The notes: generated by a model not told the origin, from the sequence alone. DNA of 64,000 nt from Massilia sp. TS11 (GCF_022012445.1 NZ_JAKLTS010000010.1:62001-126000), one strand, 5' to 3'. Shown: positions 26,467 through 34,459, counted from the stretch's first letter. Numbers and translations: made by a program.

Positions 26467-27240
26467 CTAGGCTCGGCGGCGTACAAACGAAGGCATCTCT
26501 GGCGGCAATGGCCCAAATTTCTTTGAAATGGCCTTAAGGTCCAGTGCTTTTGCATTTTGGACGTCGGTGTCACCGTCGTTCAGCCCTGTGACGGATTCTT
26601 GGGCCTGGGTCTGAAGCCGAAATTTGCGCAAGTTGACTAAGTCGCTCGGTTGAGTTTGGCTCATGCGGCTATCACAGAATCGTTCAAAAGGCTCCCGATA
26701 GCGCTTCTTTAGAGCCTCTAACACAAACTCTTTTATCCTTCGAGAGGACAGAGCATCTGCGGCAAATTCTAGCTGTGTCCTGGTCATTTCTGTATTGGCT
26801 GCGCAGCCAGCATTTTTTAGAAGCTCAACCAGTTCAGGCTTATGTAGGTAGCCATAAAGGATGCGCTTGTTAGAGACGGGCGTCGTTTGTCCTCGGCGAT
26901 ACACGGACAACTTCACGCCATCTGCCGTGCTTGCGGCGCACCAAATCTCAACTCTAGCTTCCGTGCTTTCCTTTACAAGATGGGCAAATTTCGGAGTGCA
27001 TACTACAGTTACTTTATCGAAGCGAGTAAGGTAGGTTTCAATTTGCCCGTGAAGACGGCGGAGGCTGTCGAAATCACTCTTGATTTCGAACGCGTGCAAC
27101 TTCCCGTTGGCGACGACGAGATCCGCACGTCGGCTCCAATTTGCAATCACCATTTCGTTAATCAGAACTGCGTCCGAAAGTGCCGCTGACGCGAACAACT
27201 TGTCGATAACTGCAGCTTTGATATCGCTTTCGTTTAGCAC
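26467..27240 (-). CDS. sce7726-family PD-(D/E)XK nuclease-like protein
   Basis: 257 residues from a GTG start. The N-terminal domain opens LNESDIKAAVIDKLF and has NEMVIANWSRRADLVVANG then LHAFEIKSD: Asp40, Glu52 and Lys54 fit the PD-(D/E)XK catalytic set, with Glu29 upstream. This arrangement is the sce7726 signature. The C-terminal half is helical (FAADALSSRRIKEFVLEALKKRY). It converges with the beta-family gene, 5 nt apart. A nuclease acting on foreign or damaged DNA is likely; the target is unknown. Confidence 0.8.
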   Translation of the reverse strand: MLNESDIKAAVIDKLFASAALSDAVLINEMVIANWSRRADLVVANGKLHAFEIKSDFDSLRRLHGQIETYLTRFDKVTVVCTPKFAHLVKESTEARVEIWCAASTADGVKLSVYRRGQTTPVSNKRILYGYLHKPELVELLKNAGCAANTEMTRTQLEFAADALSSRRIKEFVLEALKKRYREPFERFCDSRMSQTQPSDLVNLRKFRLQTQAQESVTGLNDGDTDVQNAKALDLKAISKKFGPLPPEMPSFVRRRA

Positions 27241-27295
27241 TACTTTCCCTGGCTCATAAATCGGAAGGTTTTAGGCTTAGCCTATCGTTACCAGC

Positions 27296-27712
27296 CTAAC
27301 CCTCCAGTATACATTCAAGATTAACATCTTCCAAAGAAATACATGGAAGGGCAATGCAATTTGATGAACGGCCCCATCCCGCTGTCCGGTAGTAAGCGGC
27401 ACTCAGTTCGACGCTGTCGATCTCACGGAATTGAACGCCCTCGGTCAGATCACGTGGCACCGAAAGAACCGTCCACGGCTCATCCGTACCCAGCTCCTGA
27501 AGTTCGTCCAGTTCATAGTACGAAATCGGGGTCACAATCATATTGCCGCCTTGGTTGTGTTCCCACGCCATAAAGTTCAGTCCATCCACCTCAATCAAAT
27601 AGTGGATAGGTCCGTCACCAAATACGGTGCCTGCGGGATCGTAGTAGAAGTCTGTCCGGGTAACGCGGGACAGCCGTAGCATCGCCTCACGAATTCGCAT
27701 CATTGTCTCCAT
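27296..27712 (-). CDS. Hypothetical protein of the integrated element
   Basis: 138 residues from METMMRIREAMLRLSRV. Acidic, soluble, with an Asp/Tyr/Trp-rich core (DFYYDPAG, HYLIEVDGLNFMAWEHNQGG, ISYYELDEL). No family recognised. A longer reading with 45 extra N-terminal residues would overlap the upstream zinc-ribbon gene and is rejected. It starts 35 nt after that gene's stop and is probably co-transcribed with it. Confidence 0.6.
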   Translation of the reverse strand: METMMRIREAMLRLSRVTRTDFYYDPAGTVFGDGPIHYLIEVDGLNFMAWEHNQGGNMIVTPISYYELDELQELGTDEPWTVLSVPRDLTEGVQFREIDSVELSAAYYRTAGWGRSSNCIALPCISLEDVNLECILEG

Positions 27713-27747
27713 TGCTGTGTGATCCTTCTGTTCTTTACCGTACACAG

Positions 27748-28335
27748 TCAACCAATCGATCTGTGGGAAATGGCCGGCTGGCCCAGATCGTCGGCGAAAG
27801 CCGCGCCGCACTTGTCGGGCGATGCGTTCCAATTGCTGCAATACCAAAACATCCGTCCTTTCTTATCCTCCTTGTACCGCAAGTGCCCGGTTCCACAGGC
27901 AGGGCAAGGAATAACGCCGGCATGCTTGTCATCCATGAATTTCGAGAGCTTGGCACGGCTTTGCGAAACGAATTTCGCCGGCAGGTCGCGGTAGAAGACT
28001 TCGCGGCGCTCACTATGTAACTGCTCGGCTAGAGCTCTGTCGGGCGGGGATGGAAGCACAAATGCCAGCCAATCACATAAGTGATCCAGAACCCCGACGA
28101 CCAGTTGCTGCTCCGCCCTGTCCTTCTCGACTTGGCGAGCTAGTTTGGTGAACGACGTGCTGATGGCCGCTTGGACTTCGCCCAAATAGTTCTTCTCTTC
28201 TTGCTGTCGCAAGTAGTCATCAATTGCATTGCGAATCAGGTGGCCAGTTGGCAGGCCGATCTTCGCGGCCTGCGCTTCCAGCTGCTCGCGCTGCGCATCT
28301 TCCAATCGGACTGAATAGGTCCGTTTTGTTGCCAT
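27748..28335 (-). CDS. Ribbon-helix-helix-like protein with C-terminal topoisomerase-type zinc ribbon
   Basis: 195 residues from MATKRTYSVRLEDAQ, preceded by GGAGGA. The N-terminal 45 residues resemble a ribbon-helix-helix DNA-binding domain (YSVRLEDAQREQLEAQAAKIG, then IRNAIDDYLRQQ). A helical middle follows. The C-terminus has IPCPACGTGHLRYKE, FWYCSNW and PDKC, a four-cysteine zinc ribbon like those at the C-terminus of topoisomerase I. The fusion suggests a plasmid DNA-binding factor. The nearby iteron-like array at 28571-28717 is a possible target (inference). Confidence 0.75.
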   Translation of the reverse strand: MATKRTYSVRLEDAQREQLEAQAAKIGLPTGHLIRNAIDDYLRQQEEKNYLGEVQAAISTSFTKLARQVEKDRAEQQLVVGVLDHLCDWLAFVLPSPPDRALAEQLHSERREVFYRDLPAKFVSQSRAKLSKFMDDKHAGVIPCPACGTGHLRYKEDKKGRMFWYCSNWNASPDKCGAAFADDLGQPAISHRSIG

Positions 28336-28570
28336 CAGTTCCTCCATTTCCGTATTACGAAGCTGCGTTGCGTTCGTAATGCGCTTCAAGACAGTGCAAT
28401 ACGCCAGGATCGGTATGCTGTCTGGCCAAAACTGGAAAAACACAACCTGGGCGTATTGCCCCCTTTATGTTCCACTCAGGTTTCTTGGGGTTGCTCGTGC
28501 CCTGCATTTCGTTGTTCTGAACGCTCTTGCCGGGGTGTCCCAACGTTTAGCGGTCTTGATCTAGCAATTC

Positions 28571-28717
28571 ACTAACAAATCACTAACGATTTACTAACAA
28601 GTGGATGCACTTCGGATGTGTTTCACTAACAAAAAACTTACAAACACCCAACAAAAAACTTACATCGACTCCACAAAAAACTTACATCGCACCACAAAAA
28701 ATCGACAAAAAACTTAC
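28571..28717. repeat. Iteron-like direct repeats, candidate replication origin
   Basis: ACAAAAAACTTAC occurs at 28629, 28651, 28673 and 28705, with a degenerate copy (ACAAAAAATCG) at 28694. The first three starts are 22 bp apart, two helical turns. Upstream, ACTAAC recurs at 28571, 28582 and 28593 (11-bp steps) and again at 28625. The region is noncoding and AT-rich. This layout fits plasmid iterons (oriV) or an operator array; there is no cognate Rep assignment. Confidence 0.7.
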
Positions 28718-28782
28718 GTTGCAGCGGTCCCTACCGTGACGGCGCGGGCCATCCAAAATCAGAGCGTGTACACGACGTGAAT

Positions 28783-29067
28783 TCAAAGGACATCAGGCGA
28801 GAGCGGCGGGCGTGACGCAAGCCAGCGAAGCATCATCAGGGCGCGATGATTGCCCCGACTACGAGGTGGCCTTGGGGGCTTGAGGCCCTGGTCGCGGTAT
28901 GCGACTTTGATGTCATCCCAAGTCCTGCCCAACAGCGCCATGGCGTCCGGCAATGAGTTGGCCTCGGCCTTGGCGCTCGGGTAATCAGTGAGACGGACGA
29001 GAAACCAGACCTTCCCTCCCCTGACCGACTCGAACACCTCGACCTTAAAGCCATCGATTCGCTTCAT
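28783..29067 (-). CDS. Hypothetical small protein downstream of trbL
   Basis: 94 residues from MKRIDGFKVEVFESVRGGKVWFLVRLTDYP, a short alpha/beta domain followed by a basic C-terminus (KPPRPPRSRGNHRALMMLRW). The start is placed 37 nt after the trbL stop; an upstream in-frame start would overlap trbL. No family recognised. It is the last gene of the trbJ-K-L operon before the iteron-like array. Confidence 0.55.
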   Translation of the reverse strand: MKRIDGFKVEVFESVRGGKVWFLVRLTDYPSAKAEANSLPDAMALLGRTWDDIKVAYRDQGLKPPRPPRSRGNHRALMMLRWLASRPPLSPDVL

Positions 29068-29104
29068 TTGTTTCACGTCTGCCCTTTCGTTCGACTCAGT
29101 CGTG

Positions 29105-30685
29105 TCATTCGTCGCTGTGGTGAGTCTGGATACCTGCCCCGCCGCCGTCCGTTTTTTGCATCTCATCCAAAACACGCTGCGCCGCGTCGATGCTCCTGCT
29201 GGCAGCGGTCGGGCTGGCAGGCGCTGGCGGCTGTCCTAGCTCTTTGGTGTGGTGCTCTGGTGCGCCGATTGCCGGTGCTGCTGGCGCTGCTGGTGCGGCC
29301 GCCACCGGCGGCGCTGGCGGCGTTGCGCGTTCGGGCTGACTGGTCGGCGACGACACCTGGCTCGCGGCGCTGGCCTGAAGTGCTGGCGCAGACGCGGGCG
29401 GCTGCAACTGATTTTCCGCACGGGCCTGCCCAGCGGTCGATGCGACGCTGCTCGGCGCGGCAGTTGGTGCTGGCGGTTGGGCCTGGCCCGGGCCAGTTGT
29501 TTGTGAAGCGCCTGTTGTGGTGCCGGGATTCACTGCGCCGGTCGTACTGCCCGCTGGCGAAATGGCGCTACCGCTCATGCCAGGAACCGAGGCAGCGATA
29601 CCAGGGGCGGCTTGGCTAACACCCCTTCCCATACCAGTAGCGGCGCTAATTGCGTCGGAACCGGCTTGTATCGCCGAGCTGACGCTACCCGTAGCTTTTC
29701 CGCCGGCCGCGTAGATGCCGCCGGCGGCGGCAGCGATAGCGCCACCGCCAGCAACCACCGCGCCAACACCATCGGCCGCCGATGTCGAAGCGGCTCCGCC
29801 CAACAGGTCTGACGCCAAGGTAGGCACCTTCATTGCCAAGACCAGCAGCATCACAGAGCCCGCCAGGACGGTCCAGATTGGCGTCAGATCGGTCAGGGAG
29901 AGCTTGGCAATCTCTGTGCCGAAATCTGCGGCCAATCCGGTCCCTACAGCGATAACGAAGTAGATGGCGAGGAATCGGATGCCGTAAACCAGGGGCGTCG
30001 TAATGATCTTCATGGCGATGTCCTTCGTCCACTTCATCACACCGAAGGCCAAAGCAATCGGATAAACGGCGAGGTAGAACCACAGCTGAATCCAGGCGAC
30101 CGCGAACTGTGCGGCCAGCATCCCGAAGCACACGATGATGATGATGAGCGAGCCGCCGACAAGGAAGGCCGCAAACGGATTGGTCATGGCCGCCACGCCG
30201 GCCGGCACGGGTATGCCGGCGATGCTGGCATTGTCGGCCAGCTTGGACATCATTAAGTTCACCAAGTCGATGCCTTGCCAAAAGACCTCGCCGGGGCTGA
30301 TCGCAGAGGTGTGCGCGCCGTCCTTGCCGATCTGGATGAAGCTGTTGACCACCGATAGCGGAATGTTGGGGTTATTCATCACCCAGAGAATCAGGCCCAT
30401 CCACATCGAGCGCATGATGACGACCGTGAGCATCTCCACGGCGTCAGCGCCTTTCAAGAGTCGGGCGATGATGGCCCACGCCAGGTCAGCGGCGAAGAGC
30501 TTGTAGCACAGCGACAGCGCTATCGAGGTGATGTTCGCCCCGAACACGGTTGCGGCATCACGGTACTTGTTCATGATTGTGCCGAGGTCATATCCGGTTG
30601 GAGTGTCGGCAAACGCCGGCGATGTCAGAAGCAGCAGGCCGGCCAGCAACAGAAGGCGGGCTTTTGAGGTACTGGTCATGTTCAT
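29105..30685 (-). CDS. trbL: P-type conjugative transfer protein TrbL (VirB6-like)
   Basis: 526 residues. Signal peptide (ARLLLLAGLLLLTSPAFA), then about six membrane helices between residues 50 and 300 (e.g. MRSMWMGLILWVMNN, GGSLIIIIVCFGMLAAQFAVAWIQLWFYLAVYPIAL). The C-terminal 200 residues are low-complexity, Ala/Gly/Pro/Ser/Gln-rich. This architecture and the trbJ-trbK-trbL order identify an inner-membrane mating-pair channel component. None of the Trb ATPases or the pilin gene are in the window. Confidence 0.88.
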   Translation of the reverse strand: MNMTSTSKARLLLLAGLLLLTSPAFADTPTGYDLGTIMNKYRDAATVFGANITSIALSLCYKLFAADLAWAIIARLLKGADAVEMLTVVIMRSMWMGLILWVMNNPNIPLSVVNSFIQIGKDGAHTSAISPGEVFWQGIDLVNLMMSKLADNASIAGIPVPAGVAAMTNPFAAFLVGGSLIIIIVCFGMLAAQFAVAWIQLWFYLAVYPIALAFGVMKWTKDIAMKIITTPLVYGIRFLAIYFVIAVGTGLAADFGTEIAKLSLTDLTPIWTVLAGSVMLLVLAMKVPTLASDLLGGAASTSAADGVGAVVAGGGAIAAAAGGIYAAGGKATGSVSSAIQAGSDAISAATGMGRGVSQAAPGIAASVPGMSGSAISPAGSTTGAVNPGTTTGASQTTGPGQAQPPAPTAAPSSVASTAGQARAENQLQPPASAPALQASAASQVSSPTSQPERATPPAPPVAAAPAAPAAPAIGAPEHHTKELGQPPAPASPTAASRSIDAAQRVLDEMQKTDGGGAGIQTHHSDE

Positions 30686-30697
30686 TCCTTGATCCGG

Positions 30698-30910
30698 TTA
30701 GAACGACTTGAAGCCGCTTTCGCCAGGCTTGCGCACGGTTTTCTTATCGCCGCCTTGCTTCATCATTTCTTGGGTGGCCTTGTTCGCGGCGTTCCGCTGT
30801 TCAGTCACCATTTGGGCTTCCGGCTTGTCGCAGCTAGTCAGCACCGACGCCAGGCAAACGATGGCGATTGCGAGGCCGAGGGAAAGGAATTTTTTTTGGT
30901 TGAAGGTCAT
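30698..30910 (-). CDS. trbK: TrbK-like lipoprotein, candidate entry-exclusion factor
   Basis: 70 residues. Lipoprotein signal with SVLTSC giving a predicted lipidated Cys at about 27. It lies between trbJ and trbL as trbK does in RP4, where TrbK is a 69-residue entry-exclusion lipoprotein. The C-terminal 20 residues (MKQGG..TVRKPGESGFKSF) closely match the C-terminus of the adjacent TrbJ (MKQGN..TVRQPGSSNFKSF), as if one tail was copied. Exclusion function is inferred from order and size. Confidence 0.7.
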   Translation of the reverse strand: MTFNQKKFLSLGLAIAIVCLASVLTSCDKPEAQMVTEQRNAANKATQEMMKQGGDKKTVRKPGESGFKSF

Positions 30911-30934
30911 GATCTTGCCCCTGATGGCGAGTGC

Positions 30935-31696
30935 TTAGAACGACTTGAAATTGCTGCTGCCGGGTTGGCGCACAGTCCCGTTACCCTGCTTCATGAACGT
31001 TTGGGCGGCGTCCACCTGGTCGGCTTGCATTTGCGCTTGGCCGGCCATGAACGAGTTCTGCGCTTGCATCTGCGCCATATAGAGCTGACGCAGCTTCTGC
31101 AGCTGGTCCACGGTGGCCGAGGCCACCATGTTCCCGGCCTGCAGTGCCTGTAGCGAGCCTTGTGACCCGGCCGACATGCTTTGAATTTGCTGTAGCGCAG
31201 CTCGCTCATTGGCGAACTGCGACGACTGCAAGCCGGCGGCCTGAAGGGCCGAATTCAAGCCGTCCAGCTGAGTCTGCACCAGGCCCTGGAATTGCCCACC
31301 GAAGTTAGTGCTTCCGGCCGATCTAGAAAAACCAGGGAATCGCTGCTTGAAGAGCTGGTCGATGTTCCTACCGGCGTAGGACAAGGCAGCCGTCTTGTTC
31401 ACGAGGTCGGCCAGCGCGGCTAGCTCCTGCTGTGCCTGGCCCCAGGTTTGCGTCGGGGTGGTCAGTAGGTTCTTCAGTTGCTGCTGGGAGTGCTGAACCG
31501 CCGTGATCGTGTTCTGAACCTGCTGGTACATCTGCGCTGATTGGTTGACCAGTTCAACATTGTTGAGAATCTGTGTAACTTCGGTTGAGCCGCCGAAGCC
31601 AGCAACGCTGCCGGCGTTGGCGCTAGTGCCAAGCGCGACCGTCAGGACTAGGACGATGGCGGTCCAGGGTCTAAGTGTGAACTTCAGCATTAACAT
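30935..31696 (-). CDS. trbJ: P-type conjugative transfer protein TrbJ (VirB5-like)
   Basis: 253 residues. Signal peptide MLMLKFTLRPWTAIVLVLTVALGTSANA. A helical periplasmic body rich in Gln/Asn/Ala with heptad patterns (ILNNVELVNQSAQMYQQV, LQQIQSM, VDQLQKLRQLYMAQM) is typical of TrbJ/VirB5 proteins. The C-terminus ends FKSF, shared with TrbK. The start overlaps the end of the upstream helix-turn-helix gene by 26 nt, so the trb genes are in one operon with replication-like genes. Confidence 0.88.
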   Translation of the reverse strand: MLMLKFTLRPWTAIVLVLTVALGTSANAGSVAGFGGSTEVTQILNNVELVNQSAQMYQQVQNTITAVQHSQQQLKNLLTTPTQTWGQAQQELAALADLVNKTAALSYAGRNIDQLFKQRFPGFSRSAGSTNFGGQFQGLVQTQLDGLNSALQAAGLQSSQFANERAALQQIQSMSAGSQGSLQALQAGNMVASATVDQLQKLRQLYMAQMQAQNSFMAGQAQMQADQVDAAQTFMKQGNGTVRQPGSSNFKSF

Positions 31697-32582
31697 GGTT
31701 GTCGTTCCTTTGGGTGTGCGGTTGATTAAGCAGCGAATGACGTCGATGTTCGAGACGAGCCTTGATGGCTGGAGGCAGAGTGGAAACGAATTCGGCGAAC
31801 TGATCGGAGTTCATTTGCCGCATGCTCTCGTCGGCGGTAGCCTGGCTTCTTGCTAGCTCCACTTGGTTGAAATGATGGAGGTCTTTCAGTTTCCTGGCGT
31901 TCTCCCGAGCCTCTTTGACGCTCAATCCATCGGAGAGCGAAAACTTGTCCAAATTTGAAATTAAATACTTCGCAAGAGCGATGACTCCTGACTTTAGTTT
32001 TCCCTTAGTTCTCTTGCCTTCAAGCTCATCCAAGATGTCCTGCCGAACTTCAATCGGCGCACGCTCGATTAGTGCCTGCAATTTGGATTTTTCTGTTTCT
32101 GGAAGTGCAGGGAAGTGCAGGCCTATCGCGCTGTCTAGTTGTGTAGTTCTTGATGACTTGAGTCCTTGTTTCGTCTTAGTTCTTATTAGCTTCGGTTTTC
32201 TCGAATCCGGATTTCCCGTGACCGGAGCATCCGTGTTCGGATTTTCCGACTTCGGTGGCAATTCATTAGCCTCCACTGAAAACGGAACGTCCGTCACATG
32301 CCACGTCGTACAAGAGAACGTGCCTGAGGGATGTCGTTCGAACCGAATGCTCAGGTATCCGACTTCTTGCAGCTCTTGAAGCCCTGAGCGCGTCGCGTCG
32401 CGTCCTGTCGGACGTTGCGCTGCAAGATGTTTCAGGCGAAGTCGGAAGTCGGGCGGTAGGTGCAGAAGGTAGGTCAGCAAGCCAAGCGCCTTCCAAGACA
32501 ATCGGCAGTCCGAGATGACCGCATTGTCGAGAACAGTGAAGTTCGTCCGCAGCTTGCGTCGGACAATGACGTGATCGCTCAT
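31671..32582 (-). CDS. Helix-turn-helix replication-type protein
   Basis: 303 residues. The N-terminal 110 residues contain a winged-helix region (NAVISDCRLSWKALGLLTYLLHLPPDFRLRLKHLAAQRP, then LQELQEVGYLSIRFERH) of the kind found in phage and plasmid replication or organiser proteins. The C-terminal half is charged and helical (ALIERAPIEVRQDILDELEGKR, LHHFNQVELARSQ). It overlaps the upstream small helix-turn-helix gene by 4 nt and trbJ by 26 nt. It may be a replication initiator accessory or a regulator; which one is unclear. Confidence 0.6.
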   Translation of the reverse strand: MSDHVIVRRKLRTNFTVLDNAVISDCRLSWKALGLLTYLLHLPPDFRLRLKHLAAQRPTGRDATRSGLQELQEVGYLSIRFERHPSGTFSCTTWHVTDVPFSVEANELPPKSENPNTDAPVTGNPDSRKPKLIRTKTKQGLKSSRTTQLDSAIGLHFPALPETEKSKLQALIERAPIEVRQDILDELEGKRTKGKLKSGVIALAKYLISNLDKFSLSDGLSVKEARENARKLKDLHHFNQVELARSQATADESMRQMNSDQFAEFVSTLPPAIKARLEHRRHSLLNQPHTQRNDNHVNAEVHT

Positions 32583-32800
32583 TGGCTCGTCACGTCGTCC
32601 AAAATTTGGCTGATTACGCTGGCTTTGAAGAGAATGCGCCGGCCGATCTTTACGCGAGCTGGGCGCAGCTTGTTGGCGAAGTCATTATTGCCAGCGAGGG
32701 AAACTCGGAGGCCCTCCGCGCTGCGGCAAAAAAGCTCGGCGCAGTCGCGAAGGGAAAGTAGTACGCCGTAGCGCTGAACGAGCATTTCTTCGGTGGTCAT
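32579..32800 (-). CDS. Small helix-turn-helix protein (excisionase/AlpA-like)
   Basis: 73 residues from MTTEEMLVQRYGVLLSL. LRDCAELFCRSAEGLRVSL and RPARVKIGRRILFKASVI fit a MerR-superfamily type helix-turn-helix used by excisionases and plasmid repressors. It is the first gene of the leftward operon ending at 28783. Inverted and direct TTGCCGAA motifs lie just upstream (32822-32865), so autoregulation is plausible. Candidate xis or repressor for the element. Confidence 0.65.
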   Translation of the reverse strand: MTTEEMLVQRYGVLLSLRDCAELFCRSAEGLRVSLAGNNDFANKLRPARVKIGRRILFKASVISQILDDVTSQ

Positions 32801-33446
32801 GTTGCGGCTCCAAGTTTTGGTTTGCCGAACAGTAAATTGCCGAAATATGCCGGTCAATTGGCGAAGAATTACGACTGTTACGTAATCTTTCGCAATATGT
32901 TGGTTCTCTGATAACGGTAAAAAGGTAGGCTCAAAATCAATTTTCCCGACATCTATGCGCCTACCAAATTTCGCAAAATGTTTTTGAAAATCAACGGTTT
33001 ATTAGGGGTGAGTTACTATAAATGCAATTATAGCGCGAATTATTGTCAAATCTCGAAATCCGACGTTACAATTTGTTTCAATTATTTGAGCTCATGGCGG
33101 CGCTGATTCTGGGGTCGCCGTCGTTCGGATGGTCGGCCGGGAGTGCCGCTGTCGGTAATTGGTAGCGCTCTCGAATTTCTGTGGCCCATCCTGGCGCATT
33201 TTGGTGAACTGATTTCGGTCAAAAAGACGTGGCCCGCTCCCGTAACCGTGAAAAGGTTCCCTATGAAAGCTGCCTTTTCGTGAACTGAAAATTTCCGATA
33301 TATACGAAATTTTCGTGTCGTAACACTTTGAATTTAAATGCAAAAAGTCGAATTCTTTTAGGAAATTAATCGGAACGCTTTCTAGAAACAGCTGTGCCGA
33401 TTCCCTAAACTTGGTAGCACATCCATAACCAAGAAAGGGATGCACT
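32801..33446. promoter_or_regulatory. AT-rich divergent control region of the element
   Basis: About 650 nt without a convincing gene between the leftward helix-turn-helix/trb operon and the rightward 50-aa/254-aa operon. TTGCCGAA occurs at 32822 and 32837, with a TTGGCGAA at 32858. A 9-bp inverted repeat is annotated separately at 33287-33314. It should hold both promoters, and possibly a second origin. Confidence 0.55.
33287..33314. promoter_or_regulatory. Inverted repeat, candidate operator
   Basis: GAAAATTTC (33287-33295) and GAAATTTTC (33306-33314) are perfect complements separated by the 10-bp near-palindrome CGATATATAC. The spacing suits a dimeric regulator. It lies 130 nt upstream of the 50-aa membrane protein gene. 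Confidence 0.5.
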
Positions 33447-33599
33447 ATGGACGCTGCTAACAAGTTGTTGAACGCCATTCTTAATATCCACGATTCGCAA
33501 ACCCAGCTATTTGTGCTGGCAACAGGATCACTCGCAATTGCCGGCCTTGCGCTGTACGTCGTGTTGCTCGCGATCAAGCACGGAGGTAAGCGCGAATGA
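33447..33599 (+). CDS. 50-residue single-helix membrane protein
   Basis: Short gene MDAANKLLNAILNIHDSQTQ with one hydrophobic helix (LFVLATGSLAIAGLALYVVLL) and a basic tail ending KHGGKRE. AAGAAAGGGATG precedes it. Its stop overlaps the start of the next gene as ATGA, which supports translation. No family recognised. Confidence 0.65.
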   Translation: MDAANKLLNAILNIHDSQTQLFVLATGSLAIAGLALYVVLLAIKHGGKRE

Positions 33600-34360
33600 G
33601 CAGGCTTCCCTACGCCAAAATGCCGTCGCGCTGGGCGCGCAAGGAGCCCGAATGGTTTTTTGGTGAATTCGGCCCGGAGGGCTACGTCGAGGTTCCCGGC
33701 GTGCGGGACGAGAAGGGCAACCCCGGCTGGGTACTTGGATCGCTACACGAGCTGCAATGGCGACGAGTGAAGGGCGGGGGTACTGCTGCCATCCTGATTC
33801 TGTTCGCGCTATCCATCATCTCGAATCAAAAGCAAAGAAGAGACGGGTTGCGCAAGGACGATACGGTTGCAGCAACCTATGAGGAAATTCAGGCCGTGCT
33901 ACCGATATCGCGTGCCTTGGTGGCCAGGGGGCTGATGCACTTGAAACGTCTAGGTGCTATTACCGTGCAGCGTGACGGCCGGCGCAGCATCTATGCGCTG
34001 GCTGGCATCGACGAACCAGGTGAATGGTGCGAACTACCGCAAGCCCATCTGCTCGAACGCCGGGAATACCTGCAGCGGCTGCAGCACTTCGTCAATGAAA
34101 TCAAGAACCCAAGGTCGCTCCATGCCATGAAGTTGTATATGCTGCTATTGGCGTTCCGCGCGAATCGAGATAACATCGCACGCATGAGCTATGATCATAT
34201 TAAGGACTACACGGGACTGCGGCGTGAGGATACCGCACTTGCGATCCAGGCGCTGATCGGTGCAGGTCTGGTCCGCATCGTAAGCGACGAAGAGAAGCCT
34301 CGGCGTAAGGGTGACGCCATGCACAACCGCTATTTCATACTCGGCTTAGCTGCCGCCTGA
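33596..34360 (+). CDS. Candidate plasmid replication/winged-helix protein
   Basis: 254 residues, soluble. Two winged-helix-like stretches: about 60-135 (AAILILFALSIISNQ, LPISRALVARGLMHLKRLGAITVQ) and 165-250 (LHAMKLYMLLLAFRANRDNIARMSYDHI, TALAIQALIGAGLVRIVSDEE). Such a pair is common in plasmid Rep initiators, but no named family is recognised. It is co-translated with the 50-residue membrane protein and is upstream of the convergent integrase gene. Alternatives are a transcriptional regulator or a phage-type replication protein. Confidence 0.55.
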   Translation: MSRLPYAKMPSRWARKEPEWFFGEFGPEGYVEVPGVRDEKGNPGWVLGSLHELQWRRVKGGGTAAILILFALSIISNQKQRRDGLRKDDTVAATYEEIQAVLPISRALVARGLMHLKRLGAITVQRDGRRSIYALAGIDEPGEWCELPQAHLLERREYLQRLQHFVNEIKNPRSLHAMKLYMLLLAFRANRDNIARMSYDHIKDYTGLRREDTALAIQALIGAGLVRIVSDEEKPRRKGDAMHNRYFILGLAAA

Positions 34361-34459
34361 CGATCCCGCGTCAGTCCATATGACATATCAGGGCCAGAGC
34401 ACTAGCATCAACGACTGTGCAGGGAAGGCTTCATGCCTATCCCCTGTCATCATTCTGGG

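Noticed and set aside
27713-27847. 45-codon N-terminal extension of the 138-residue hypothetical protein
   Set aside because: It would overlap the zinc-ribbon gene for about 100 nt; the internal METMM start avoids this.
28571-28717. CRISPR array
   Set aside because: Repeats are 6-13 bp with 8-10-bp gaps and no uniform 25-35-bp spacers; there is no cas gene. The iteron reading fits better.
33092-33577. 161-codon minus-strand frame in the element control region
   Set aside because: It overlaps the AT-rich regulatory stretch and the 50-residue gene on the plus strand; no ribosome site or domain.
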